DNA from: JBBQBQ01 sp038317685
GTDB taxonomy: Bacteria > Desulfobacterota > Desulfuromonadia > Desulfuromonadales > DDH964
DNA: 14,561 bases
Assembly (NCBI GenBank): GCA_038317685.1
Contig: JBBQBQ010000075.1
Location: 1 to 14,561, forward strand
Direction of reading: 5' to 3'
This document shows, in pieces, positions 7,154 through 14,494 of this stretch (positions are counted from its first letter, which is position 1; the number at the start of each line of letters is the position of its first letter). The translations under genes were made by a program, and so were the position numbers. The notes below the pieces were generated by a model. The model saw nothing but the letters and a program-made list of their open reading frames with translations. It was not told the origin of the DNA and did no database searches.

Positions 7154-9397
7154 ATGTTCAAATGGATCGGCAGCAGCATCTCCCTGAAGATTGTCTTCGC
7201 GCTCTTCATCGTTCTGACCCTGATCATGTCGGCGGCCACCGTGGTCCTGACGGGGCGCCAGGCCGACACCTTGCGCGAGAACCTGCTCAACAAGGCCAAA
7301 ACCCTGGCTCTGACCGGGGCCAAGGGGTTGGAAGGGACGCTCGATGAAGCGATCGACAGCCGGCGGCTGACCGAGGCCCAGCTCTTCGACGTGAACTACC
7401 GCCCCATCCCCGACACCGACCCGCCCAAATTTCATACCGCCTACGACGCCTACCTCGACCAGCGGATTGCCAAAGGGCAAGACGCCTTCCTCGGGGACAG
7501 CATGGTCACCTATGCGGTGCTGGTCGACCGCAACGGCTATCTCCCCACTTACAACGCCCGTTACGCCCAGCCGCTGACCGGCGACCGGGACCAGGACCGG
7601 GTCGGCAACCGCACCAAGCGCCTTTTCAACAATCCCGTCGAGCTGGCCGCCGCCCGCAATACCGAGGGGGTGCTGGTTCAAACCTACCGGCAGGAGAGCG
7701 GCGAGACGATGTGGGACATCGCGGCGCCGGTTTTCGTCAAGGGGAAACATTGGGGGGCCTTCCGCCTCGGAGTCTCCATCGCCCAGACGGAAGCGGCCAT
7801 CGTCGATCTGCGCAACGGCGTGGCTGCTGCCATGCTGCTGATGCTGGTGATCGCCGCCCTCACCGTCTACTTGGTGGTGGCGCGCCTGACCCGGCCGCTG
7901 AAGGAGTTGACGCGAGTTGCGGAACGGGTCGCCGAGGAGCAGTCCGAGGAGACCATCCAGGTCCACTCCCACGACGAAATCGGCAAACTGGCGACGACCT
8001 TCAACAAGATGACCCAGGTCATCGTCAAGAACCTGAAAGGGGAGAACGAACGGAGCGGCCGCCTCATCGTCGGCGTCAAGGAAGCCATCCAGCAGCTTTC
8101 CAGCAGCGCCAATGAGATCATGGCCATCTCCACCCAGCAGTCGGCGGGGGCGACCGAACAGTCCGCCGCGGTCCAGGAAGCGACGACGACCTCGGAGGAG
8201 ATCGCGGTGACCGCCCGCCAGGTGGCGGAAAATGCGCTGCGCGTGGAAACCCAGGCGGAACATGCCAGCCACGCCTGCGGCGGTGGCATGGAGGCGGTTC
8301 AGGACGCCGTCAAGGGGATGGGGTCCCTCAAGAATCAGGTGCAGTCGATCGCCGAGGCGATGCTTCATTTGGGAGAGAATGCCCAGAAGGTTGGAGGAAT
8401 CGTCGATATCATCGACGAGATCAGCGACCAGACCAACCTGCTGGCGCTCAACGCCGCCATCGAGGCGGCCGGGGCCGGAGAAGCCGGCAAACGCTTTTCC
8501 ATCGTGGCGTCCGAGGTCAAGCGTCTGGCCGAGCGGACCGTCACCGCCACCGGGCAGATCAAGAGGTTAATAGAAGAGATTCAAAAAGCCAGCAACTCCA
8601 CGACCATGCTCACCGAGGAGGGAAACAAAGGGGTCGATTCCGCCAACGCCCTGGTAACGAAGGTCGCGACCTCCCTTTCCACCATCATCTCCATGGTGTC
8701 GGAGACGACCGAGGCGGCCCGGGAGATCAAGCTCTCCACCCAGCAGCAAATGACGGCGAGCGAACAGATGGCCGAGACCGTCGCAGAGGTGCGGGATGTG
8801 GCCGAGCAGGTGGCGGCCAGCGCCGAGGAGACCGCCCAGGCGATCACGGAACTGACCACCCTGGCGGAAAATCTGCGGGATCATCTCGAAAACGGGCTGC
8901 AGGAGAAGGGGAAGCTGAAAGCGGTGGAAGGGGCTCAGATGATGGAGCGAATCCTCGCCGAGACGATCCGCGGCGGCCGCTTTACCTCGGCCGACCTCTT
9001 CGACGAAAGTTATCAGCCGATTCCGGGAACCGATCCTCCCAAGTTCCACACCAAATACGATATCTACCTCGACGGGCGCATCGCCAAGATGCAGGACGCC
9101 TTCCTGGAGGATGACCAGGTGGTCTACGCCGTCCTGGTCGACCGCAACGGCTACCTGCCGACCCACAACACCCGCTACTGCCAGCCGCTGACCGGCGACC
9201 GGGAGAAGGATCTGGCCGGCAACCGCACCAAGCGCTTCTTCAACGGCCCGGTCGAACTGGCCGCCTCGCGCAACACCAACGGAGTCCTGGTTCAGGAATA
9301 TCATCGGGACACCGGAGAGAAGATGTGGGACATCTCCTGCCCGGTCTACCTCGATGGAAAACACTGGGGGGTCTTCCGCCTGGGCTACTGCATGTAA
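7154..9397 (+). CDS. methyl-accepting chemotaxis protein with the same sensor module at both ends
   Basis: This chemoreceptor signals through CheW/CheA to the flagellar motor or another output. In 747 residues the order is: transmembrane helix 1 (about 12-32), sensor module A (77-206, predicted periplasmic), transmembrane helix 2 (about 223-242), HAMP (about 243-296), coiled-coil signalling domain with tip near 421-463 (DEISDQTNLLALNAAIEAA), then sensor module B (615-744), which must be cytoplasmic. Modules A and B align without gaps over 130 residues with 95 identities. Shared motifs are PPKFHT, YAVLVDRNGYLPT, QPLTGDR, GNRTKR, PVELAA and GKHWG. I remember similar modules, with the DRNGYxPTHN motif, at the ends of other proteobacterial receptors; I know no ligand. 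ATG 7154 is preferred over TTG 7148 because GGGAG lies six bases before it. No CheR-tethering pentapeptide is seen at the C-terminus. Confidence 0.93.
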   Translation: MFKWIGSSISLKIVFALFIVLTLIMSAATVVLTGRQADTLRENLLNKAKTLALTGAKGLEGTLDEAIDSRRLTEAQLFDVNYRPIPDTDPPKFHTAYDAYLDQRIAKGQDAFLGDSMVTYAVLVDRNGYLPTYNARYAQPLTGDRDQDRVGNRTKRLFNNPVELAAARNTEGVLVQTYRQESGETMWDIAAPVFVKGKHWGAFRLGVSIAQTEAAIVDLRNGVAAAMLLMLVIAALTVYLVVARLTRPLKELTRVAERVAEEQSEETIQVHSHDEIGKLATTFNKMTQVIVKNLKGENERSGRLIVGVKEAIQQLSSSANEIMAISTQQSAGATEQSAAVQEATTTSEEIAVTARQVAENALRVETQAEHASHACGGGMEAVQDAVKGMGSLKNQVQSIAEAMLHLGENAQKVGGIVDIIDEISDQTNLLALNAAIEAAGAGEAGKRFSIVASEVKRLAERTVTATGQIKRLIEEIQKASNSTTMLTEEGNKGVDSANALVTKVATSLSTIISMVSETTEAAREIKLSTQQQMTASEQMAETVAEVRDVAEQVAASAEETAQAITELTTLAENLRDHLENGLQEKGKLKAVEGAQMMERILAETIRGGRFTSADLFDESYQPIPGTDPPKFHTKYDIYLDGRIAKMQDAFLEDDQVVYAVLVDRNGYLPTHNTRYCQPLTGDREKDLAGNRTKRFFNGPVELAASRNTNGVLVQEYHRDTGEKMWDISCPVYLDGKHWGVFRLGYCM
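7382..7771 (+). repeat. sensor module copy A of the chemoreceptor (periplasmic)
   Basis: This encodes residues 77-206, from LFDVNYRPIP to GAFRLG, between the two membrane helices. It aligns gap-free with copy B at 8996-9385. It contains no cysteine. Confidence 0.9.
8996..9385 (+). repeat. sensor module copy B of the chemoreceptor (cytoplasmic)
   Basis: This encodes residues 615-744, from LFDESYQPIP to GVFRLG, after the signalling domain and three residues before the protein's end. It is about 73% identical to copy A at protein level. It has cysteines in RYCQP and DISCP, with a third in the tail GYCM, where copy A has Ala, Ala and Ser. Confidence 0.9.
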
Positions 9398-9467
9398 CCC
9401 TCCTCATCCCTCATTTTGGCCCTCCGCGGAGTTCTTTAAGGACATCACTATGGTCGGTTCGAGAACA

Positions 9468-9506
9468 AAGAACGGCGCGTCCCGCTGGAGGGGGCGCGCC
9501 GTTCTT
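9468..9506. terminator. two-way intrinsic terminator hairpin between convergent genes
   Basis: AAGAACGGCGCG (9468-9479) pairs perfectly with CGCGCCGTTCTT (9495-9506), a 12-bp stem with a 15-nt loop that can pair further (CCC with GGG). It lies 71 bp after the chemoreceptor stop and 21 bp past the stop of the small minus-strand gene. Read on the minus strand the stem is followed by a T-rich tail (TTCTTTGTTC); on the plus strand the tail is poorer (TTCTTCC). Confidence 0.7.
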
Positions 9507-9526
9507 CCGGTGGGCTTGGGGCAATT

Positions 9527-9739
9527 TCAGCTCGTTTGGTAGGATTTTGGCATCATCTGGCCGGTCGGCATCATGTCATCCTCAGGTGGTCCGCCATGCT
9601 TTTTTCGGTAAATTTTTCGTTCGCATTCTTCAAGCTTCGCACCCTTGCAATAGGATTTGATAAACCCGCGACAGGCAAGATCCAGACTGTCCTGGTATTT
9701 TTTAAAGAATCCGCAGGTTTGAAGCAGTTCGCATTCCAT
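9527..9739 (-). CDS. small conserved-looking five-cysteine protein, function unknown
   Basis: The 70-residue product has five cysteines at 3, 9, 23, 31 and 39 (spacing Cx5Cx13Cx7Cx7C), then a basic stretch (ERKIYRKKHGG) and a tail PPEDDMMPTGQMM. It has no signal peptide or membrane helix. I recall similar short proteins in Geobacter-type genomes, but cannot name a family. A metal or Fe-S site is possible, yet five cysteines with these spacings match no motif I can name. The gene is well supported: AAGGGAG lies eight bases before the ATG, a sigma70-type promoter lies further upstream, and a terminator follows. The overlapping plus-strand frames here have no such signals. Confidence 0.8.
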   Translation of the reverse strand: MECELLQTCGFFKKYQDSLDLACRGFIKSYCKGAKLEECERKIYRKKHGGPPEDDMMPTGQMMPKSYQTS

Positions 9740-9761
9740 CGGGCAACTCCCTTCGTAAGAT

Positions 9762-9771
9762 GTTAATTAAC
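9762..9771 (-). promoter_or_regulatory. palindrome at the start region of the small-protein transcript
   Basis: GTTAATTAAC is a perfect 10-bp palindrome lying just downstream of the -10 box of the minus-strand promoter, close to the expected transcription start. This position fits a repressor site, although AT-rich palindromes this short also arise by chance. Confidence 0.3.
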
Positions 9772-9775
9772 CCTA

Positions 9776-9805
9776 AGGATATTTTTTTAATCAACTGTCT
9801 GTCAA
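9776..9805 (-). promoter_or_regulatory. sigma70-type promoter for the small five-cysteine protein
   Basis: On the minus strand a perfect TTGACA (9805-9800) is followed, after an AT-rich 18-bp spacer containing seven A in a row, by TATCCT (9781-9776), a four-of-six -10 match. It lies 36 bp upstream of the ATG. Confidence 0.65.
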
Positions 9806-9936
9806 GGATTTTCTTGGCGGCTTCAATGGCCAGGGGGGACATTTGGGTCTAACATCGGAATGAGCAGATGGCGGGGCGCCGGAGGAAGATCGTGCGGTTG
9901 CGGAGCAGCCCCGAAGGCATAGAATCAATAAAAGCC

Positions 9937-9965
9937 TTGATTGTTTCTCGTTTAATCATTTGAAT
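9937..9965 (+). promoter_or_regulatory. possible promoter for the GAF-HD-GYP gene
   Basis: TTGATT (9937-9942), 17 bp, then TTGAAT (9960-9965) is a weak sigma70 match, about 70 bp upstream of the start. The -35 box is also the right arm of a 6-bp inverted repeat, AATCAA (9923-9928) with TTGATT. The rest of the 294-bp divergent gap (9740-10033) holds the opposite promoter and a ribosome binding site, AGGGAGG at 10021-10027; I see no riboswitch in it. Confidence 0.3.
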
Positions 9966-10033
9966 AGAGCAGTGGTCCAGGAATTTGCTGCCGGGGTGCA
10001 TTTGCATTGAGGTGAAGGTCAGGGAGGCTTCCA

Positions 10034-11239
10034 ATGTGGCAGAATCCGTCCGAAATCAATTTGGAACTGACACAGTTTATTCCGGTCCAGGGATTAGCGA
10101 CGCTGCTCAAGGTGAGCAATGCCCTTGCCTCCACGCTTGAGCTCTCGGATGTCCTGCAAATCGCCATTACCAGCATCACTAATCTGCTCGACATCGAGAC
10201 CGGCGCCATCTATATCCTCGATGACGACGGTCTCTATTTGGGTGCAACGACACCACCCCTCCCCCCGCTCTTTTCAGATCTCCACCGTTTGGCCGATCTC
10301 CGGGATCATCCGCGTATACAAGAGACCATGCTGACCAAGGCTCCGGTGTTTCTCCCTGACGCAAGAACGGCCACTCTCACTCCGGCAGAAAAGAGCGTCG
10401 TCGACTCACGTCATCTTGTCTCGATTCTTTATTTTCCCTTACTGCTGAAGGAGAAGGCGATGGGGGCATTCATTGTCGGGACGACGGAAGATATCCGTCA
10501 ATTTTCCGACAATGAAATGGACATGTGCAAAATTCTCTCGTCCCAGTCATCCCTGGCGATTGCCAATGCCCGGTTGTACCAGGAAAGTCAGCAAACCATG
10601 GCCGAACTGACCAGGGCCTACGATGCAACTCTCGAAGGCTGGTCTCGGGTGCTCGATATGCGCGACCGGATAACGGACCAGCACACCCATCGGGTGGTCG
10701 AATTAACGGATGCCCTGGCCAGACGAATGGGCTTTCCCGAATCGGAACTGGAGCATATCCGCCGGGGGGCCTTGCTTCACGATATCGGAAAGATGGGGAT
10801 TCCCGATGCCATCCTGCAGAAACCTGAAACGCTGACGGCGGCCGAAACGGTGATCATGGAGACCCATCCGGTGCTGGCTCGACAACTCCTCAGCCAAATC
10901 GACTACCTGGTCCCCGCGCTGGATATCCCCTATTGCCATCATGAAAAGTGGGACGGGACGGGCTATCCCCGCGGGTTGAAGGGGAAGGAAATCCCGCTGG
11001 CAGCCCGGATCTTTGTCATCGTTGACGTGTATGACGCGCTCATCTCGGACCGGCCATACCGCAAGGCCTGGGAGCAGAAGAAGGTTCTGGATTACATTCG
11101 GGAAGAGTCCGGCAAACACTTCTCTCCGGAGGTTGTCGACGCATTTTTCGATCTGCTGGGAGCCAGTGAAGAAGATGGTCATCTTCCGGCGTCTTCCGGG
11201 AGTGCGGGGCTGTCTACCGGGAACCCTTCAATTCCTTAG
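10034..11239 (+). CDS. GAF domain plus HD-GYP domain protein, probable cyclic-di-GMP phosphodiesterase
   Basis: HD-GYP domains hydrolyse cyclic di-GMP (some also cGAMP). The 401-residue soluble protein has a GAF sensor (about 20-180), a short coiled linker (about 181-205) and the HD-GYP domain (about 206-375). The metal and catalytic residues look intact: HTH around 217-219, HD at 249-250, Lys253, His278, HH at 302-303, the GYP motif in GTGYP (308-312) and Asp331 in DVYDAL. The last 20 residues are a Ser/Gly-rich tail. AGGGAGG lies six bases before the ATG. There is no receiver or membrane domain, so the GAF domain presumably senses an internal small molecule. It diverges from the small cysteine protein and is followed 20 bp later by trmO. 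Its DNA looks less GC-biased by eye than the mod operon. Confidence 0.9.
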   Translation: MWQNPSEINLELTQFIPVQGLATLLKVSNALASTLELSDVLQIAITSITNLLDIETGAIYILDDDGLYLGATTPPLPPLFSDLHRLADLRDHPRIQETMLTKAPVFLPDARTATLTPAEKSVVDSRHLVSILYFPLLLKEKAMGAFIVGTTEDIRQFSDNEMDMCKILSSQSSLAIANARLYQESQQTMAELTRAYDATLEGWSRVLDMRDRITDQHTHRVVELTDALARRMGFPESELEHIRRGALLHDIGKMGIPDAILQKPETLTAAETVIMETHPVLARQLLSQIDYLVPALDIPYCHHEKWDGTGYPRGLKGKEIPLAARIFVIVDVYDALISDRPYRKAWEQKKVLDYIREESGKHFSPEVVDAFFDLLGASEEDGHLPASSGSAGLSTGNPSIP

Positions 11240-11259
11240 CTACCGATAAATCACCCGAC

Positions 11260-11807
11260 ATGACCCAAGCCTCTCAATACACCTATCGCCCCATCGGCAT
11301 CCTGCGCTCCCCTATGCCCGCCGCATCGATGCACCCCATCAAAGCACGGTGGTGGCAGGGACGGAATCCGGGGAATTCGCCGTTGCCACTTTGGAACTTC
11401 AGGATTGGCTGGACGAGAAGGTCCTTCAGGACCTGAGCGGCTTCGACCGGCTTTGGCTGATCTTCGCCTTTCATCTGAGTGACGGCTGGAAAAGCGCCGT
11501 CAAGCCGCCTCGGGGTGGACCAAAGCGGGGCGTATTGGCCACCCGCTCCCCTCATCGGCCCAATTCCATCGGCCTGTCCGCCGTGGAATTGGTGAAGGTT
11601 GAAGGCAGGACGCTGCACCTTCGTGGCGTGGACCTCCTGGACGGCACTCCGGTTCTCGATATCAAACCCTACGTCCCCTACGCGGACGCCTTCCCGGACT
11701 CCAAGGCCGGCTGGATCGACGAAATGGATGCGACGCTGGGGCGTAATTCTGCCCCGGGGCCCCGCAAGCCAAGAAACGGGGTGCCGGCGAGCGATTCCGA
11801 ACCATGA
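11260..11807 (+). pseudogene. trmO: trmO (TsaA family) tRNA methyltransferase with an apparent -1 frameshift
   Basis: TrmO uses S-adenosylmethionine to N6-methylate t6A at position 37 of certain tRNAs. The N-terminus is in one frame (ATG 11260: MTQASQYTYRPIGILRSP, with the family's PIGxxRSP motif). The rest is in the frame one base back: YARRIDAPHQSTVVAG, then GFDRLWLIFAFH, RSPHRPNSIGLS and LLDGTPVLDIKPYVPYAD, all family hallmarks. The switch falls at the four-C run 11309-11312; one more C would restore a continuous protein of about 182 residues. A frame starting only at GTG 11349 would lack the conserved N-terminal region, including the PIGxxRSP and PxQ parts. The cause is either a real mutation or a sequencing error in a C run. 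No strong ribosome binding site is seen; the gene starts 20 bp after the HD-GYP stop and may be coupled to it. Confidence 0.85.
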
Positions 11808-11832
11808 ATTCCCGGAAATCCTCCCCGTTCCT

Positions 11833-14241
11833 CTAATCCCCGATCCGCACCGCGAAATCGACCCCTTCCCAGGCCCCTGTTTCCGGCCAGTAAATCGTAA
11901 AATTCACCCGGCTTCCACCCGGGAGCGAAGCCGCCGCCAGATCGGCGATATGGATCGCCAGTCCGGAATCGCGGGTCTTTTCGTCGCGTATGGTCTTCCA
12001 GCCATCGTCGGACCAATGAATGACCGCTTGAGCCAGGGTTTCGATGCGCAGGTTCTTCCCGGCCGTCAGAGAACGGATTTTGTGGTTGAATCGCCAGACC
12101 AGGTACGGCGATTCAACCTTGTCGACCAGATAACGCTGCACGGTCTGCGGCGGCAGATCGAAGACCTGCCCGTCGTGGAGGGAGCGCAGGAGCTTGAGAT
12201 ATTCGGCGTGGGCCCAGACCAGGGGCATGGCCGAACCGGAGGGACGGCCGAAGAAGAGTTCCTTTTCCGGCAGATCGGGCGCATCCCAGATCTGCTCGGG
12301 GAGTAAGCCTTCTGCGCCGGCAAAAGCTTCCACCGCAGCCTGCAGTCGCTTCGCCTCCTTGAGCCGCCCCGCGGCCAGCTCGAAGTGGGCCCGCTCCCCG
12401 GTCAACAGCGGCCAGGCCCGGCCGATGCCGGTGCCGTCGAAGGGTTTTCCGTCGGCATGTTCGCCGTAGCCGTCGCCGTTGTAACGGTGCCAGATGGGAC
12501 CCTGCGGCGTCTCCAGCTTGAGCTTCGCATCGACGACCTTCAAGGTCTCGACGATGCGCGAATCGTCGGCGGCGCGCAAGCCGAAGCGGACCAGGGCCAG
12601 GGCGTCGGGGCTGACCAGGTGGCAGGCGGGACTTTCGGCCTGCTCGGGAGCGACGTTCTTGACGGGGATACCCTTCTGGAAACGGGAGACCCCATCCTCC
12701 CAATTGACCGGCGCGATCCGCACGTAATAACCCGCAACCTCGAACTCCCGGCACCAGTCGGTTTCGGTCACGTACATCCAGCGATCGATGGAGCCGTTCC
12801 AGACATCGGCGGTTTCGCGCAGGTAGGCGGCGATGGTCGGTTCCCGGTGCAGGTCGGCCAGATCCGCCGCCGCCAGCAGGGCGGCGATTTCAGCGGCGAC
12901 GGTGAAGGGTGAATAGCCGGGATCCTCTTCCCAGCGGTCCTGGGGGCTGACCGGACCGCAGCGGACCAGATAACCGGCCGCGGTCCGCACCATCGGCCAG
13001 AAGCGGGCCACTTCGGGGGGGGAGAGGACGCCTTCGCGGCGGGCCAGATCGACCAGGAGGATCGGCAGGGCGGTCTCGTCCATCTGGATGCCGTTCCAGT
13101 AAGGGGACCCATCGAGCCACATGTTCTGGGCCCAGTGCCCATCCTCCTCCTGAGTCGCCTGCAGGTAGCCGAGCACCCGCCGGGCCTCCTCTTTCGCTCC
13201 CGTCGCCAGCAGCCCCCCCGCCGCTTCGACCAGATCCCGCGGCCAAGCCAGGTGGTACCCCCCGAGATCGTTGTCCCCCTTGCTGAACCCCCAGGGAATC
13301 GACAGGCTGGCGATGATCCCCCCCGGGAAGCTGGAGGCTTCGTGGGCCCGAACCACGGCGGTGCCGACCCGGTATAAGTTCTGGCGGGCGGAGCTCGACT
13401 CCTGATCGAGGGGCAACAGCCCCTTTTGCCAACCCTCCCACTCGTTCACATAGAGCCGTTGCGCGGCGTCGAACCCGTCCTGCAGGGCTGCGCGGGCACG
13501 ATTTGCTGCCTCGTCGCCGTTGCGTCCGAAGCCCAGAGCCAGCAGGAATTCTCCGTTTCCTGCGACAAGATCGATCTCGCCGGTCAGGCCGACGTTGCCG
13601 TTTTCCGCTCGAGTGTAGTCCCAGGTCAACTGGTGGTGCGCCGCCAGGTCCTGCCAGCCGTCCGAAACCCCGACGAAACCAACCGAACGCCGGTGCCAGG
13701 GGACCGAAAGAGCGAGGGCTAGGGCGTGGCCCTCGCGTTCGGCGAAGAGCATCGGCACCCCCTTGTAGTCGTCGACCCAACCGCTATTGCCGGCGCCGTG
13801 ATTGTCGAGGTGGGGGGCGAGGACCACATAGAGCCGATAATCCCCGAGCTTCCCGGTCTGGGGGATGAAGCGGGTCTGCTGCAGGACCGCGTCCCGGCGC
13901 GGATCGGCCAGAATCTCCTTCTCGATCCGGTAGCGCCCCTGCCGGCAGCTGTTGACGACCCGAAAGGCCGGCACCCCTTCGGCCAGCCAGTGGACCTCGG
14001 TCACGGTATCGCGTTTTTCCTCGGAGAGGAAGTCCGCGCCGGCGGCGACGATCAGCCCCAGGTCGCGAACGCAGGCCTGGTCGATGCGCGGATAATAGAT
14101 CTCGTTGAAGATCCCGTGGCTCAAGGTGAACCAGACCCGGCTCTGACTGCCGAGGGAAGTCCCCACCCCGGACTTGGCGCTCGAAGTCCAGCGCGCCGGA
14201 ATTCCCGGCCACCCCGCTGCGAAACGCTCCGGTCTATCCAT
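11833..14241 (-). CDS. glycoside hydrolase family 15 glucoamylase/glucodextranase-like enzyme
   Basis: Family GH15 enzymes release glucose from non-reducing ends of alpha-glucans by inversion. The 802-residue product has the bacterial layout: an N-terminal beta-sandwich (about 10-265), an (alpha/alpha)6 catalytic barrel (about 280-690) and a C-terminal extension. Motifs seen are WPRD (333-336), DGSPYWNGIQMDE, RWEEDPGYSP with the likely acid Glu at 438 or 439, and WPLLTGER with the likely base Glu616. There is no signal peptide or membrane helix, so it is probably cytoplasmic and may act on glycogen or maltodextrin. ATG 14241 is chosen because AAAGGAG lies just before it; the frame extends eight codons further to GTG 14265. 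It converges on trmO with a 25-bp gap and no clear terminator. The nearest upstream element is a group II intron end. Confidence 0.9.
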   Translation of the reverse strand: MDRPERFAAGWPGIPARWTSSAKSGVGTSLGSQSRVWFTLSHGIFNEIYYPRIDQACVRDLGLIVAAGADFLSEEKRDTVTEVHWLAEGVPAFRVVNSCRQGRYRIEKEILADPRRDAVLQQTRFIPQTGKLGDYRLYVVLAPHLDNHGAGNSGWVDDYKGVPMLFAEREGHALALALSVPWHRRSVGFVGVSDGWQDLAAHHQLTWDYTRAENGNVGLTGEIDLVAGNGEFLLALGFGRNGDEAANRARAALQDGFDAAQRLYVNEWEGWQKGLLPLDQESSSARQNLYRVGTAVVRAHEASSFPGGIIASLSIPWGFSKGDNDLGGYHLAWPRDLVEAAGGLLATGAKEEARRVLGYLQATQEEDGHWAQNMWLDGSPYWNGIQMDETALPILLVDLARREGVLSPPEVARFWPMVRTAAGYLVRCGPVSPQDRWEEDPGYSPFTVAAEIAALLAAADLADLHREPTIAAYLRETADVWNGSIDRWMYVTETDWCREFEVAGYYVRIAPVNWEDGVSRFQKGIPVKNVAPEQAESPACHLVSPDALALVRFGLRAADDSRIVETLKVVDAKLKLETPQGPIWHRYNGDGYGEHADGKPFDGTGIGRAWPLLTGERAHFELAAGRLKEAKRLQAAVEAFAGAEGLLPEQIWDAPDLPEKELFFGRPSGSAMPLVWAHAEYLKLLRSLHDGQVFDLPPQTVQRYLVDKVESPYLVWRFNHKIRSLTAGKNLRIETLAQAVIHWSDDGWKTIRDEKTRDSGLAIHIADLAAASLPGGSRVNFTIYWPETGAWEGVDFAVRIGD

Positions 14242-14310
14242 GACAACTCCTTTCACGGGTCGCACAGAGGGCAGCGCTGAAATCCGGGGAAGACCTCAGA
14301 GCGCCGGGAA

Positions 14311-14319
14311 AGTATATCA
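14311..14319 (-). promoter_or_regulatory. extended -10 promoter candidate for the GH15 gene
   Basis: On the minus strand TGATATACT combines an upstream TG with TATACT, five of six to the -10 consensus, about 70 bp before the ATG. A TTGACG (14331-14326) is only nine bases upstream, too close for a standard -35 box, so activity would rest on the extended -10 element. Confidence 0.4.
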
Positions 14320-14360
14320 TTCCAACGTCAAGCGGCTTTTGAGTCCCCCCCGCCGTCACT

Positions 14361-14377
14361 CCCTGCCCCCGGCAGGG
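14361..14377. other. GC-rich hairpin between the intron end and the GH15 promoter
   Basis: CCCTGCC (14361-14367) pairs with GGCAGGG (14371-14377) around a CCC loop: a perfect 7-bp stem. There is no T run on either side, so it is not a standard intrinsic terminator. It might slow transcription entering from the intron, or play no role. Confidence 0.35.
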
Positions 14378-14460
14378 GGGCCCGGCAAAGCTTCCGATGA
14401 CTGCGATACGCCCGGTTCTGAATCGGGTAGGAGGCGGGATTACTCCCGCCGTCCTCCCAC

Positions 14461-14494
14461 ACCACCGTGCGTACGGTTCCGTACACGGCGGTTC
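14461..14494 (-). ncRNA. group II intron domain V
   Basis: The 34-nt element folds as a lower stem of 8-9 bp (ACCGCCGTG with CACGGTGGT), a two-base bulge on the 3' side, an upper stem of 4-5 bp and a four-base loop (GAAC). This is the catalytic core layout of domain V. Its first bases overlap the maturase stop codon. Confidence 0.8.

Noticed and set aside
6896..8368. Long minus-strand open frame of 490 codons opposite the chemoreceptor gene
   Set aside because: It is the antisense of a clearly identified gene in GC-rich DNA, its protein is low-complexity with no recognised domain, and no ribosome binding site supports it.
9536..9766. Plus-strand open frame of 76 codons opposite the small cysteine protein
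   Set aside because: The minus-strand gene has the promoter, ribosome binding site, terminator and cysteine pattern; the plus frame has none of these.
9740..10033. Cyclic dinucleotide riboswitch upstream of the HD-GYP gene
   Set aside because: None of the conserved GEMM-type core sequence could be found in this gap.
11349..11807. trmO starting at GTG 11349 as a complete gene
   Set aside because: This start lacks the conserved PIGxxRSP and APxQ N-terminal regions, which are encoded just upstream in two frames; the frameshift explanation fits better.
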